A stretch of DNA of 64,000 nucleotides from Chthonobacter rhizosphaerae (GTDB lineage: Bacteria > Pseudomonadota > Alphaproteobacteria > Rhizobiales > Pleomorphomonadaceae), in the NCBI RefSeq assembly GCF_013839525.1, contig NZ_JACDIS010000014.1, forward strand, positions 1-64,000. Direction: 5' to 3'. Numbering within the stretch: position 1 is the first letter of the stretch; each line of letters opens with the position of its first letter. Below the pieces are notes generated by a model. It did not search any database. It was given only the letters and a program-made list of their open reading frames with translations, and was not told the origin of the DNA. The position numbers and the translations under genes were made by a program. Shown here piece after piece: positions 34,644-43,530 of this stretch.

Positions 34644-36110
34644 TCACGACGCGCGGGAGCGGCGCACCTCGCCGAGGGGAACCGGACGGTCCGGAATCTC
34701 GATCTCGAACACCGCGCCGGGCGCCGCGTCGGCGAGCGCGATGTGGCCGCCGTGGGCGCGCACCAGTTCGGCCGCGATGGCGAGCCCGAGGCCGGTGCCG
34801 CCGCGCCGGGCGGAGCCCTGGAAGGGCTTGAACAGGTTCTCCCGCGCCTTCGCCGGCACGCCCGGGCCGGTGTCGCTCACTGTGATCCGAACCACCGCGC
34901 CGGTCCGCCCGGCCGCGATCGTCAGGCGCCGCACGAGTGCGTCGTCGCCCGATTGCTCCAGCGCCTGGGCGGCGTTCCGCACCAGGTTGAGGAGCACGCG
35001 GAACAGCTGGTCCGGGTCCGCGTCCACCTCCAGGTCCGGCGGCACCTGGTTCACCCATTCGATGCTCGCGTGGGCGGACACGCCCGTCACGTCGCCCACG
35101 TCCGCGGCCAGCCGGTGGAGGGCGATCAGCCGGCGCGCCGGCGGCGCCTCCTGGGCCTTGCCGTAGGCGAGCACCGCCTGGCAGTAGGTGATCGCCCGGT
35201 CGAGCGAGCCGAGCAGCTTCGGGGCGAAGCGCTGCACCGTCGGGTCCGGCAGGCTCACGAGCCGGTCCGACATCAGCTGCGCGCTCGCCAGCAGATTGCG
35301 CAGGTCGTGGTTGATCTTGGAGACGGCGAGGCCCAGCTCGGCCAACCGGCGCTGCTGCTTCAGCACGTCCTGCAGGTGGCGCTGCATGGCGGCAAGCTGG
35401 AATTCCGCGTCGCCGATCTCGTCACGCCGCCCGGATGGCACGATGATGCGCGACGGATCCTCCGGGTCCTCCGACCAGCGCTTCACCGCCGTGCCCAGCC
35501 GCTGCATGGGCCGAACGAACAGGCGCCGGAGGCTCACATAGACCAGGATGGCGGCGACGCCGGAGATCACCAGCGACAGGATCAGGATGTTGCGCGAATA
35601 GCCCAGCATGGCCTTCTTCAGGCCGGTCTCGGAGAACACCACCTCGATCTCGCCGGTGCCCTGGTAGGGGCCGAGCGCCCGGATCGTACGGCTGTTGCCG
35701 AAGAGCAGGGTCTCGAAGCCTTCGCGCACCGCGTCGACCGGCGACAGCCGGGTCACGTCGATCTCGCGCGCCACCGGCGGCGGCATCGCCGACATGGCGA
35801 GCAGGCGCTTCATGCCGCCCACCCGCACCGCCAGCGCATAGGCGTCCAGGTCCCTCAGAAGGCCCGACTGCAGGTCCGGCGGCAGTTCGCCGGTTCCCGT
35901 GGTGGTCAGCGCCCGGGCCGCCACGGTGGCGGTGCGCAGCCGGTCCTCGATCTCGGTCTTGTGGAAGTTGGCGATCGAGGGCACGTAGATCAGCACTTCG
36001 CCGATCATCACGAACAGCACAGTCAGGACGAGCAGCTTGGACGACAGGCCCAACCGGTGCGGCCGGCCCGCCACCGGCGGCTCCATGGCTGTTTCGGCGC
36101 CCTCGCTCAT
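34644..36110 (-). CDS. HAMP-containing sensor histidine kinase
   Basis: A 488-residue sensor kinase. A first membrane helix at ~24-44 (SKLLVLTVLFVMIGEVLIYV) and a second at ~173-195 enclose an extracytoplasmic sensor; a HAMP domain follows (RRLFVRPMQRLGTAVKRW). The H-box KINHDLRNLLA places the phospho-accepting His at 268. ATPase motifs are NLVRNAAQAL (N), DTGPGVP (G1) and GGTGLGLAI (G2). No response regulator is adjacent. It is the last of the minus-strand genes before the tRNA; the oxidoreductase gene lies 54 bases upstream and could share its transcript. Codon use is that of the core genome, unlike the island. Confidence 0.92.
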   Translation of the reverse strand: MSEGAETAMEPPVAGRPHRLGLSSKLLVLTVLFVMIGEVLIYVPSIANFHKTEIEDRLRTATVAARALTTTGTGELPPDLQSGLLRDLDAYALAVRVGGMKRLLAMSAMPPPVAREIDVTRLSPVDAVREGFETLLFGNSRTIRALGPYQGTGEIEVVFSETGLKKAMLGYSRNILILSLVISGVAAILVYVSLRRLFVRPMQRLGTAVKRWSEDPEDPSRIIVPSGRRDEIGDAEFQLAAMQRHLQDVLKQQRRLAELGLAVSKINHDLRNLLASAQLMSDRLVSLPDPTVQRFAPKLLGSLDRAITYCQAVLAYGKAQEAPPARRLIALHRLAADVGDVTGVSAHASIEWVNQVPPDLEVDADPDQLFRVLLNLVRNAAQALEQSGDDALVRRLTIAAGRTGAVVRITVSDTGPGVPAKARENLFKPFQGSARRGGTGLGLAIAAELVRAHGGHIALADAAPGAVFEIEIPDRPVPLGEVRRSRAS

Positions 36111-36164
36111 CCCGTCGCTCCCGCTCCCCGCGCCCCGCCTCCCATATAGGTCGCCACCGGCTCC

Positions 36165-37586
36165 CTATAAGGTCCGGCGCAACGCCTGGATCACACGGCG
36201 CACCAGCGGATGTTTACTCGTATCGGCATAAGATGTCACAGCCGCTCGTTTCGCCACCTCGGCCAGCGTCGGATAGGGCGTCACCATGCGGGCGAAATCC
36301 CCCACCTTCAGCCGGCTGGAGACCGCCAGCGCGAACAGCGCCGCCGTCTCGCCCGCCGCCGCCCCCACCAGGTCCGCGCCGAGGATCCGCCCGCCCGGCC
36401 CGGTCACGATCTTGACGAAGCCGTCGGTCTCCCGGTCGGCGCGCGCCCGGTCGTTCTCCGCGTACGGGGAGCGCAGCACCTTGACCGACCGGTGGCGCCG
36501 GCGCGCCTCGGCCTCGCCGAGCCCCACGTGGGCGAGCTCCGGATCCGCGTAGGTCACCCACGCGATGGCGTCGCGCCGCTCCGCCTGGGGCAGGCGCGTC
36601 AGGATGGTGCGCAGCACCTGGCCCGCCTGGTGCGACGCCCAGTGGGTGAACTGGAACGAGCCGGTCACGTCGCCGATGGCGTAGATCCGCCGGTTGCTGG
36701 TCATGAGCGTCGGCGTCACCGTGATGCCGCGCTCCGTCTCGGCGACGCCCGCCGCCGAAAGGTCGAGCCCGTCCGTCACCGGCGTCCGGCCCGCCGCCAC
36801 CAGGATGTGGCTGGCCGGGATCCGCTCCGTCCCGCCGGCGGCGCCGACGGTCACCAGGATGCCGTCGTCCGCCCGCTCCACCCGGTCCACGGTCGCCCGC
36901 TCGCGGATCTCCACGCCCTCCGCGACGAGCCGGTCGCGCACCACGGCCACGCAGTCCCGGTCGTCCTTGGGCAGGATCTCGCTGCGGGCGATCACCGTCA
37001 CGGCGGAACCGAGCCGGCGGAACGCCTGCGCGAGTTCGACGCCGATCGGCCCGCCGCCGATCACCACCAGCCGCTCCGGCAGGGCGGCGAGGTCGAACAC
37101 GCTCTCGTTGGTGAGCACCGGCACGCCGTCGAGGCCCGGAATGGGCGGCACCGCCGGTCGCGATCCGGTGGCGATCACGAACCGCTTGGCGCGGATCTCG
37201 CGCCCGCCCGCCACCAGCCGGTCGCGCCCGGTGAAACGGGCGTGGTCGGTGATCACCGTCGCGCCCAGGCGTTCGAACCGCTCCACCGAATCGTGGGGCG
37301 CGATGCCGGCGATCACGTCGCGCACGTGGGCGCGCACCCGCTCGCCGTCCACCGCCACCGCACCGGCCGTCACTCCGAAGGCGGCCGCGCGGCGGATCGC
37401 GTGGGCGTGCCGGGCGGCCGCGATCAGCGCCTTGGAGGGCACGCAGCCGGTGTTCAGGCAGTCGCCGCCCATGCGGTGGCGCTCGATCAGCACCACGGAA
37501 AGGTCCAGCGCCCGGGCGGCGGCCGCGAGGCTGAGGCCCGCCGATCCGGCGCCGATGATGCAGAGGTCCGGCGTCAGCGTCTCCAT
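36165..37586 (-). CDS. pyridine nucleotide-disulfide oxidoreductase (dihydrolipoamide dehydrogenase/mercuric reductase family)
   Basis: A 473-residue FAD enzyme. The start METLTPDLCIIGAGSAGLSL shows the FAD-binding GxGxxG, GGDCLNTGCVPSK carries the redox-active disulfide, VVIGGGPIGVELAQAF is the NAD(P) site, and YAIGDVTGSFQFTHWA the late FAD motif. True lipoamide dehydrogenases have HAHPT near the C-terminus; here it is TPYPTLAEVAKRAA, lacking the catalytic His, so the substrate is probably another disulfide or quinone. The ATG at 37586 overlaps the stop of the TVP38-like gene by one base (TGATG), indicating translational coupling. The frame is open far upstream, but that part is only the TVP38-like gene in another frame. 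Confidence 0.9.
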   Translation of the reverse strand: METLTPDLCIIGAGSAGLSLAAAARALDLSVVLIERHRMGGDCLNTGCVPSKALIAAARHAHAIRRAAAFGVTAGAVAVDGERVRAHVRDVIAGIAPHDSVERFERLGATVITDHARFTGRDRLVAGGREIRAKRFVIATGSRPAVPPIPGLDGVPVLTNESVFDLAALPERLVVIGGGPIGVELAQAFRRLGSAVTVIARSEILPKDDRDCVAVVRDRLVAEGVEIRERATVDRVERADDGILVTVGAAGGTERIPASHILVAAGRTPVTDGLDLSAAGVAETERGITVTPTLMTSNRRIYAIGDVTGSFQFTHWASHQAGQVLRTILTRLPQAERRDAIAWVTYADPELAHVGLGEAEARRRHRSVKVLRSPYAENDRARADRETDGFVKIVTGPGGRILGADLVGAAAGETAALFALAVSSRLKVGDFARMVTPYPTLAEVAKRAAVTSYADTSKHPLVRRVIQALRRTL

Positions 37587-38458
37587 CAGCAGCCGCGCCC
37601 CCGTCGCCGCCACCGCCGCACGGCCACCGGCAGCAGCGCCACCGCGGCGAGCGCCAGGAGCGCGCCGACCAGGCCCGGCGTCAGAAGCGCGCCGGGGTCC
37701 AGCGTCAGGTGGCACGTCCCGGCCTGGAGGCAGGCCGCCTTGGCGGCCCGCTGGGCCTCGATCACCGAATCGAGCCCGGCGCCCACGGTCGCGAAGGCGA
37801 ACGTGGCCGGCAGGATGCCGATCACCGTGGCGGCCACGAAGGTGCGGGTCGTGACGCCGAGAAACGCCGGAACGAGGTTGACCAGCCAGAAGGGCGCCAC
37901 CGGCGCGAGCCGCAGGAAGAGGAGATAGTTGAACGCGTCGCGCCGGAAGCCCTCCGCGAAGCAGCCGAGCCGGCCGTGGATCCGGGACCGCAGGAGATCG
38001 CCGATGGAGGTCCGGGCAATGAGGAAGAGGAGCGTGGATCCCGCCGTCGCGCCCGCCACCGCCGCAAGCCCCCCGAGCGCGGGGCCGAACAGGAAGCCGG
38101 CCGTCACCGTCAGGATCAGCCCGCCCGGCACGGAAAGCGCCACCACCACCGCGTAGAGAAGCGCGAAGCCCGCCCACGTCTGCAGCGGGCTCGCCGCCAC
38201 GGCCGCCACCAGGGCCTCCCGTTTCGCCAAAAAGCCCTCCAGGGTGAAGTGATGAAGCGCCCCCATCCGCCAGGCGACGAGGGCGACGAGCGCCAGCGCG
38301 GCGACCGGCGCGAGACGCCGAACCAGGCTGCGCGGCCGGGCCGGCGCGCAGGCGTCCGCCTCGCAGGCCTTGAGGCGGGCGGTGTCCGCGTGGCGGACAT
38401 CGGCCGGCCGGAGGCCCGGCGTCGGAGGCGCCTGTCGGGTGCGGCTCGTGCTGCTCAT
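37586..38458 (-). CDS. TVP38/TMEM64 family (VTT domain) membrane protein
   Basis: A 290-residue membrane protein with helices around LVRRLAPVAALALVALVAW, WAGFALLYAVVVALSVPGG and GGLAAVAGATAGSTLLFLIA. The VTT signature is FLRLAPVAPFWLVNLVPAFLGV-like and complete. DedA/VTT proteins move lipids or ions across membranes; the specific cargo is unknown. I place the start at MSSTSRTRQAPPTPG (38458), which gives a ~45-residue cytoplasmic N-tail; the frame is open further upstream without a convincing site. It is coupled to the disulfide oxidoreductase gene by a one-base overlap, a pairing often seen in proteobacteria. Confidence 0.88.
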   Translation of the reverse strand: MSSTSRTRQAPPTPGLRPADVRHADTARLKACEADACAPARPRSLVRRLAPVAALALVALVAWRMGALHHFTLEGFLAKREALVAAVAASPLQTWAGFALLYAVVVALSVPGGLILTVTAGFLFGPALGGLAAVAGATAGSTLLFLIARTSIGDLLRSRIHGRLGCFAEGFRRDAFNYLLFLRLAPVAPFWLVNLVPAFLGVTTRTFVAATVIGILPATFAFATVGAGLDSVIEAQRAAKAACLQAGTCHLTLDPGALLTPGLVGALLALAAVALLPVAVRRWRRRGRGC

Positions 38459-38614
38459 CGCGCGGCGGCGGGAAAGGGGAAGGACGAGGTCATGACGGAG
38501 ACCTTGCCGGCCACCGCCGCCCCCCGCAAGCGTCTCGCGCGCCCTGTCACGCCGTCTTGATGCGCCCGGCACCGCGCGCCGGGCGCCGATCCCGCCCGCG
38601 TGCGGCGGCCGGCT

Positions 38615-40204
38615 TCACCAGGCCGCGACGGCGCCGTCGCTGCGCGGGTCCGTGGCGCCCTCGAAGGTGCCGTCCGCGTGGCGCACGATCGCGCCCGCGT
38701 GCCCGAGCGCGCTGTCGAACGGCCCCATGAGGGCGAGATCGTGCCCGGCCGCCCTCAAGGCCTCCACGAGCGCCGGGTCGAAGCGGTTCTCCAGCACGAG
38801 GTTGGTCATGTCGTCGCCCCAGGTCTTGCCCAGGCGCCAGCGCGGCGCGGTCAGCGCCTCTTGCAACGGCATGCCGAACATGGCGTAGCGGGAGAAAAGC
38901 GCCGACTGGGTCTGCGGCTGGCCCTCGCCGCCCATGGTGCCGTAGACCATGTGCCGCCCGTCGTCGAACAGCGCCATGGCCGGGTTCAGAGTGTGGAACG
39001 GCTGCCGGCCGGGGGCGAGCACCCGCGGCCCGTCGCCCGCGAGCGCGAAGGCCGAGCCCCGGTTCTGCCACACGATGCCGGTCTCCGGCAGCACGCAGCC
39101 CGATCCGAACTCGAAGTAGATGGACTGGATGAAGCTCACCGCCCGGCCTTCGCCGTCGATGACGCCGAGCCAGATGGTGTCGCCCGGCGCCGCGTCGTGC
39201 GGCCAGCGGGCCGCGCGCGCCCGGTCGATCCGGGTCGCCCGCATGGCGAGCGCGCCGTCGGTCAGGAAGGCTGCCGGGTCCACGGTCATCACGCTCGGAC
39301 AGCCGATCATGCCGTCGCGGATCAGGAAGGCCTGCTTGGTGGCCTCGATCAGCCCGTGGATGTGGTCGAAGCCCTCGCCCTCCGTCACCCCCAGGCGATC
39401 GAACAGGGCGAGGATCATCAGCGACGACAGCCCCTGGGTCGGCGGCCGCTGGTTGAAGAGCCGCGCGCCCCGGATCGCCACCGACAGCGGCTCCACGCGA
39501 AGCGCCTGGTGCCGCGCGAGGTCGCTCGCCGTCACCGGCGAGCCGACCGCCTCCAGGTCCGCCGCGATCGTGCGGGCGAGGGGGCCGCGGTAGAAGCTGT
39601 CGAGGCCCTCGCGGGCGAGCCGGCGCAGGGTCTCCGCCATGGCCGGCTGCTTCAGGAGCGCGCCTTCCGCCGGCACCTCGCCGCCCGGCAGGAACACGTC
39701 CGCGAAGCCCGGCTGGTCGCCGATCTCCGGCCGCTTCTCCGCCGTCAGCCGGCTCTGGATGCCGGTGACGACCATGCCGTTCTCCGCGTACCAGGCCGCC
39801 GGCTCCAGAAGCGCCTCGAGCGGCATCGGGTCCTGCCAGTGGGCGGTGGCGGCCAGCGCCTCCGCCCAGCCGGAAACGGTGCCGGCCACCGTGTTGGCGG
39901 CCAGCGGGCCGCGCAGCGGCACCGCGCTCAGGCCGCGCGACCGGTAGAGGTCCGGCGTCGCCGCCTCGCCGGCCCGGCCGGCGGCGTCGATCGAGATCGG
40001 CGCCTCGCCCTTTTCGGCGATCAGCCAGAAGCCGTCGCCGCCGATGTGCGTCATGTGCGGGTAGACCACCGCCAGCGCGGCGGCCGTCGCGATCGCGGCC
40101 TCCACGGCCGTGCCGCCCGCCTTCAGGACGTCGAGTCCCGCCTGCGACGCCAGGTGATGCGGCGAGGTGACCATGCCGCGGCGGGATCGGGGCGTCTGCA
40201 ACAT
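38615..40204 (-). CDS. gamma-glutamyltransferase family protein
   Basis: A 529-residue Ntn-hydrolase. The N-terminal half starts RRGMVTSPHHLASQAGLDVLKAG, with AVYPHMTHIGGDGFWL-like family sequence. The small-subunit start is expected at the Thr in PGDTIWLGVIDGEG, where classical enzymes have DTTHFS. TMGGEGQPQTQ is a further family block. Family members cleave and transfer gamma-glutamyl groups, as in glutathione breakdown. No signal peptide is visible, so it is probably cytoplasmic. The TIW instead of TTH at the processing site makes the substrate uncertain. It stands 31 bases downstream of the TauE/SafE permease gene, hence probably in one transcript. Confidence 0.9.
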   Translation of the reverse strand: MLQTPRSRRGMVTSPHHLASQAGLDVLKAGGTAVEAAIATAAALAVVYPHMTHIGGDGFWLIAEKGEAPISIDAAGRAGEAATPDLYRSRGLSAVPLRGPLAANTVAGTVSGWAEALAATAHWQDPMPLEALLEPAAWYAENGMVVTGIQSRLTAEKRPEIGDQPGFADVFLPGGEVPAEGALLKQPAMAETLRRLAREGLDSFYRGPLARTIAADLEAVGSPVTASDLARHQALRVEPLSVAIRGARLFNQRPPTQGLSSLMILALFDRLGVTEGEGFDHIHGLIEATKQAFLIRDGMIGCPSVMTVDPAAFLTDGALAMRATRIDRARAARWPHDAAPGDTIWLGVIDGEGRAVSFIQSIYFEFGSGCVLPETGIVWQNRGSAFALAGDGPRVLAPGRQPFHTLNPAMALFDDGRHMVYGTMGGEGQPQTQSALFSRYAMFGMPLQEALTAPRWRLGKTWGDDMTNLVLENRFDPALVEALRAAGHDLALMGPFDSALGHAGAIVRHADGTFEGATDPRSDGAVAAW

Positions 40205-40235
40205 GAGGCGTCGGTCTCCAGAAGGGGAGGGATGG

Positions 40236-41075
40236 TCAGCCGAGGGAGGAGGCCAGCATGCGCAGGCCGGTGAGGAAGAGGAAAGCCGCGAACGCGAGCT
40301 TCAGCTTGCGCGTCGGCAGGGCGTGGGCGGCGCGCGCCCCATAGGGCGCCATCAGCATGGAGGTCGGCAGGATGAGCGCGAGGCCGAGGAGGTTCACGTA
40401 GCCGAACGAGAAGGGCGGCAGATCCTCCGCCCCGAGGCCGCCGATCACGAAGCCGATGGTGCCCGGAATGCCGATCAGGAAGCCGATCGCCGCCGCCGTG
40501 CCCACCGCCCGGTGGATCGGATAGTTGAAGAGCGTCAGGGTCGGCACCGAGAGCGTGCCGCCGCCGATCCCCATCATGGCCGACACCATGCCGATTCCGG
40601 CGGCGATCAGCTGCTCGCCGAAGCCCCGCGGCGGGTGGTCCGACACCCGCCAGTGCGGCCTGGAGAAGCCCATGTGGGCCGAAACGATCAGCGCCACGGC
40701 GCCGAACACGGCCGTCAGCGCCGGCCCCTTCACGCTGGAGGCGAGCGCCGTGCCGGCGATCACGCCGACGACGATCGCCACCGACCAGCGCTTCAGCATG
40801 GCCGTGTCCACCGCGCCCTTGCGCCAGTGCGCCCGCATGGACATAGCCGAGGTGGCGATGATGGTGGAGAGCGAGGTGCCGACCGCCACGTGCATCTTCA
40901 CGTCCTCGTCCATGTCGAGGAGGGTGAACACGTAATAGAGGACCGGCACGATCACGATGCCGCCGCCCACGCCGAGGAGGCCGGCGACGAAGCCCGCCAC
41001 GGCGCCGGTGACGAGAAGCGAGACGACGAGGACGGCGATCTCGGTGAGGTCGATGGAGGCGAGCACGCTGGACAT
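40236..41075 (-). CDS. TauE/SafE family sulfite exporter-like permease
   Basis: A 279-residue polytopic membrane protein. Two homologous halves each start with a glycine-rich helix: AGFVAGLLGVGGGIVIVPVL and IGMVSAMMGIGGGTLSVPTL. VGTSLSTIIATSAMSM is the other conserved block. Members export sulfite, sulfoacetate or other sulfur-containing anions. With the gamma-glutamyltransferase gene next to it, a role in sulfur or thiol metabolism is possible, but not shown. Length and topology are normal for the family. Confidence 0.92.
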   Translation of the reverse strand: MSSVLASIDLTEIAVLVVSLLVTGAVAGFVAGLLGVGGGIVIVPVLYYVFTLLDMDEDVKMHVAVGTSLSTIIATSAMSMRAHWRKGAVDTAMLKRWSVAIVVGVIAGTALASSVKGPALTAVFGAVALIVSAHMGFSRPHWRVSDHPPRGFGEQLIAAGIGMVSAMMGIGGGTLSVPTLTLFNYPIHRAVGTAAAIGFLIGIPGTIGFVIGGLGAEDLPPFSFGYVNLLGLALILPTSMLMAPYGARAAHALPTRKLKLAFAAFLFLTGLRMLASSLG

Positions 41076-41189
41076 CCCCGTCCGTTATCGGAACCGGCGT
41101 CGGTTGGAAAGCGGCGGTCGCGGCCGGAGGGGAGGGGCGTTCCGCCGCCCCCCGCTCCCCGCCGCGGAGTCCCGGCCCACCGGCCGCCC

Positions 41190-42452
41190 TCAGTCCACCG
41201 CCTTGCCGGCCGCCTGGAACTGCAGGTAGTCCCGGTCGATCTCCGGTAGCGGCTCGCCCTCGATCGCCGCCTCGAACGAGCGCAGGCGCTTGTAGACCGA
41301 CAGGAGGTCCACGATCGTCGTCCAGGAGGTGACGAGATACTGGAAGGACGAGCGCACCTGCCCGAACGCGTTCAGGATCTGGTTCATCGCCCCGAGGGTG
41401 ATCTTGCCGGCCACGATGGTCGGCGCCAGCACGATGTAGGGGAAGATGTTGTCGGTCTGCAGGTAGGCGAACCGGGCGATGTTGAAATAGAGATAGTGGA
41501 AGTAGAGCCGGAAGTAGTTGCGCCGCACCGCGCCGAACAGCTCGCCCACGGTCGGCGGCTGCGCCCGGTTGTCGTCGTCCTCGCCGTAGACCAGCTCCTT
41601 GCGGTAGGCCGCCTCGGTGCGCTGGTTCTTGAACTCCAGCCCCGGCAGCTTGATGCCGACGAGCGCCAGGAAGGCGGTGCCGAACAGCGACCAGAGGATC
41701 GCCACCACCACGAGCGGCTGCGGCACCTCGCCGACGATCGGCAGCTCGGTCACCTGGGCCGACAGGCGCAGCAGCACCGGCAGGAAGGCGATCAGCGTCA
41801 TCACGCTGTCGATCAGGTTGACGCCGAGGCCCTCCATGGTGGCGGAGAACCGCATGGTGTCCTCCTGCACGCGCTGGGAGGCGCCCTCGATCCGGCGCAG
41901 GCGCGGCCAGTGGCTCATGTAGTAGCCGTTCATGGCCGTCCGCCAGCGGAAGATCCAGTGGCTGACGAAGAAGCGCGTCAGCACCGCCACGGTCACGGCG
42001 ATGAAGGCGATCTGCGAAAAGGTGAGGAGCTGCAGGTAGAACTCGGCCTGGGTCACCGGGCGCGACTGCGACAGCGCCGCCTGGATCAGGTCGTAGAAGG
42101 GCCCGTACCAGTTGTTGATGGCGACGCTCACCTGCACCTGGAAATAGGTCACGAACAGGATGAGCGCGGAGCCGAGGATGGACCACCGCCACCACGGATG
42201 CGGGGCCACCACCTGCCAGGCGCCCGCGAACAGGCCCACCGCCGCAGCGTAATAGACGTAGAACCACAGGAAGCCGCCGGAGACGAACACGCCGGCGCCG
42301 GCCGCTGCCGGGTCGAAGTCCGGCGGGTCGGCGAGCCCGAAGGTCGCCCCGAGGGCGTGCGCGCCGCCGTACCAGCCGATCACGGCCACCAGCGTCCAGA
42401 TCGCCAGGGACAGGAAGAAGGCCTTCGGGCGCGGGAAGAAGGATACGAACAC
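41190..42452 (-). CDS. bacA: BacA/SbmA-type peptide transporter
   Basis: A 420-residue inner-membrane protein of the SbmA/BacA family, which takes up antimicrobial peptides and peptide-like antibiotics and in rhizobia and Brucella supports chronic host infection. The start [19 protein letters not shown] fits the family opening (MFxSFFPxPKxFF), so I use the GTG at 42452, with GGAG ten bases upstream, although the frame is open another ~53 codons. Further blocks are [56 protein letters not shown] and [16 protein letters not shown]-like. Complete. Confidence 0.92.
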   Translation of the reverse strand: MFVSFFPRPKAFFLSLAIWTLVAVIGWYGGAHALGATFGLADPPDFDPAAAGAGVFVSGGFLWFYVYYAAAVGLFAGAWQVVAPHPWWRWSILGSALILFVTYFQVQVSVAINNWYGPFYDLIQAALSQSRPVTQAEFYLQLLTFSQIAFIAVTVAVLTRFFVSHWIFRWRTAMNGYYMSHWPRLRRIEGASQRVQEDTMRFSATMEGLGVNLIDSVMTLIAFLPVLLRLSAQVTELPIVGEVPQPLVVVAILWSLFGTAFLALVGIKLPGLEFKNQRTEAAYRKELVYGEDDDNRAQPPTVGELFGAVRRNYFRLYFHYLYFNIARFAYLQTDNIFPYIVLAPTIVAGKITLGAMNQILNAFGQVRSSFQYLVTSWTTIVDLLSVYKRLRSFEAAIEGEPLPEIDRDYLQFQAAGKAVD

Positions 42453-42925
42453 GGGCGGGCGGCTCCAATGGGGAACGGCGGGTGACGGCGCGCCCCGGCG
42501 GAGGGCCGGAGCGGCGCCGGCGCGGAACACGGTGTCCTTGCGTCCGGCGGGCGGGTGCGATGCGACGTGAGACCGGCCGCGGAACCCCACGGTTCGCGGC
42601 AGCCGGCGCACCGTGCATCAGTGGTTTTGACCGGTCAAGCGCGCTCCCCGGCATCATCGGCGCCCGGCGCTTTCGGCGGGGGAGGACCCGCCCGCGCGGC
42701 CGCCCTTGCCGTTGACGGGCGGAAACGGCTCCCGTATAAGCCCGCATCGATTGGGAACCGGCGCCCGGCGTCCCCGCGCGGGCTCGCCTTCGCGCGAACC
42801 GCAGGCGCCGGCCCTCGTTCACCGTCAGAGGACGCGACGTACGGCGAAGCCGCCCGAAGAGGGCGCTTGGGGCCGGACGCACCGTCCGAACACCAGGAAG
42901 GACCGCCGGTCGGCGGACATCACCC
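42453..42925. other. intergenic region between bacA and rpmH
   Basis: A 473-base divergent gap. It holds the rpmH promoter at 42712 (separate entry) and a leader of about 180 bases before rpmH. A bacA promoter must also lie here, but I could not pick one. No additional gene is supported. Confidence 0.5.
42712..42740 (+). promoter_or_regulatory. sigma-70-type promoter of the rpmH operon
   Basis: TTGACG at 42712-42717 and TATAAG at 42735-42740 are separated by 17 bases, a near-consensus housekeeping promoter. The next gene is rpmH, 186 bases downstream; a long leader is common for this operon. It stands out because the surroundings are otherwise very GC-rich. Confidence 0.75.
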
Positions 42926-43060
42926 ATGAAGCGGACTTACCAACCCTCCAAGCTCGTGCGCAAGCGTCGTCACGGCTTCCGCGCCCGCATGGAGACCCCG
43001 GGCGGCCGCAAGGTGATCGCGCGCCGCCGCGCCCGCGGCCGCAAGCGCCTGTCGGCCTGA
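42926..43060 (+). CDS. rpmH: 50S ribosomal protein L34
   Basis: The 44-residue L34 protein: [20 protein letters not shown] at the start and [17 protein letters not shown] at the end, strongly basic, as expected. It is a late-assembly component of the large ribosomal subunit. It opens the classical rpmH-rnpA-yidC-yihA order. Confidence 0.98.
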   Translation: MKRTYQPSKLVRKRRHGFRARMETPGGRKVIARRRARGRKRLSA

Positions 43061-43134
43061 TCGGGTCGTCCCGGGCCGCGGCCTCGTCCGGCCGGCGCCG
43101 GTCGCGAGGCCGGCCCTGCGGACGGATGCGCCCG

Positions 43135-43530
43135 ATGGAGCGGCTCACCAAGCGCAGCCAGTATCTGGAAGTCGCCCGGGGCGCCCGCACGCCCCGGCGC
43201 GGCTTTTTGCTGCAGACGGCGCCGCGCAAGGCCGGTCCGGACGAGCCCGCCTCGGCCCGGTTCGGCTTCACGGTGACCAAGAAGATCGGCAACGCCGTGG
43301 AGCGCAACCGCATCCGGCGCCGCCTCAAGGAAGCCGTTCGTCTCCACGGGGCCCTGGCGGCGAAGCCGGGGACCGATTATGTGCTGGTCGGCCGCCGCGC
43401 CGCGCTCACGCAGCCCTTCGCCGACCTGGCTGCCGACGTGGTCGGCGCCATCGAAAGCGCCGCTCGTCCGCGCGCCGGTTCCGACGACCATCGTTCGCGC
43501 CGCGAACAGAAGAGACCGCACCATGGGTGA
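43135..43530 (+). CDS. rnpA: ribonuclease P protein component
   Basis: A 131-residue basic protein, the protein subunit of RNase P, which helps the catalytic RNA mature tRNA 5' ends. [18 protein letters not shown] and the signature [22 protein letters not shown]-type block ([20 protein letters not shown]) are unmistakable. I use the ATG at 43135; an ATG three codons upstream is possible. The last eight bases overlap the yidC start, so the two are translationally coupled. Confidence 0.96.
   Translation: MERLTKRSQYLEVARGARTPRRGFLLQTAPRKAGPDEPASARFGFTVTKKIGNAVERNRIRRRLKEAVRLHGALAAKPGTDYVLVGRRAALTQPFADLAADVVGAIESAARPRAGSDDHRSRREQKRPHHG

Noticed and set aside
37587-38177. A roughly 200-residue N-terminal extension of the disulfide oxidoreductase
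   Set aside because: This stretch is the TVP38-like gene read in another frame; the oxidoreductase starts at METLTPDLCIIGAG with a TGATG overlap.
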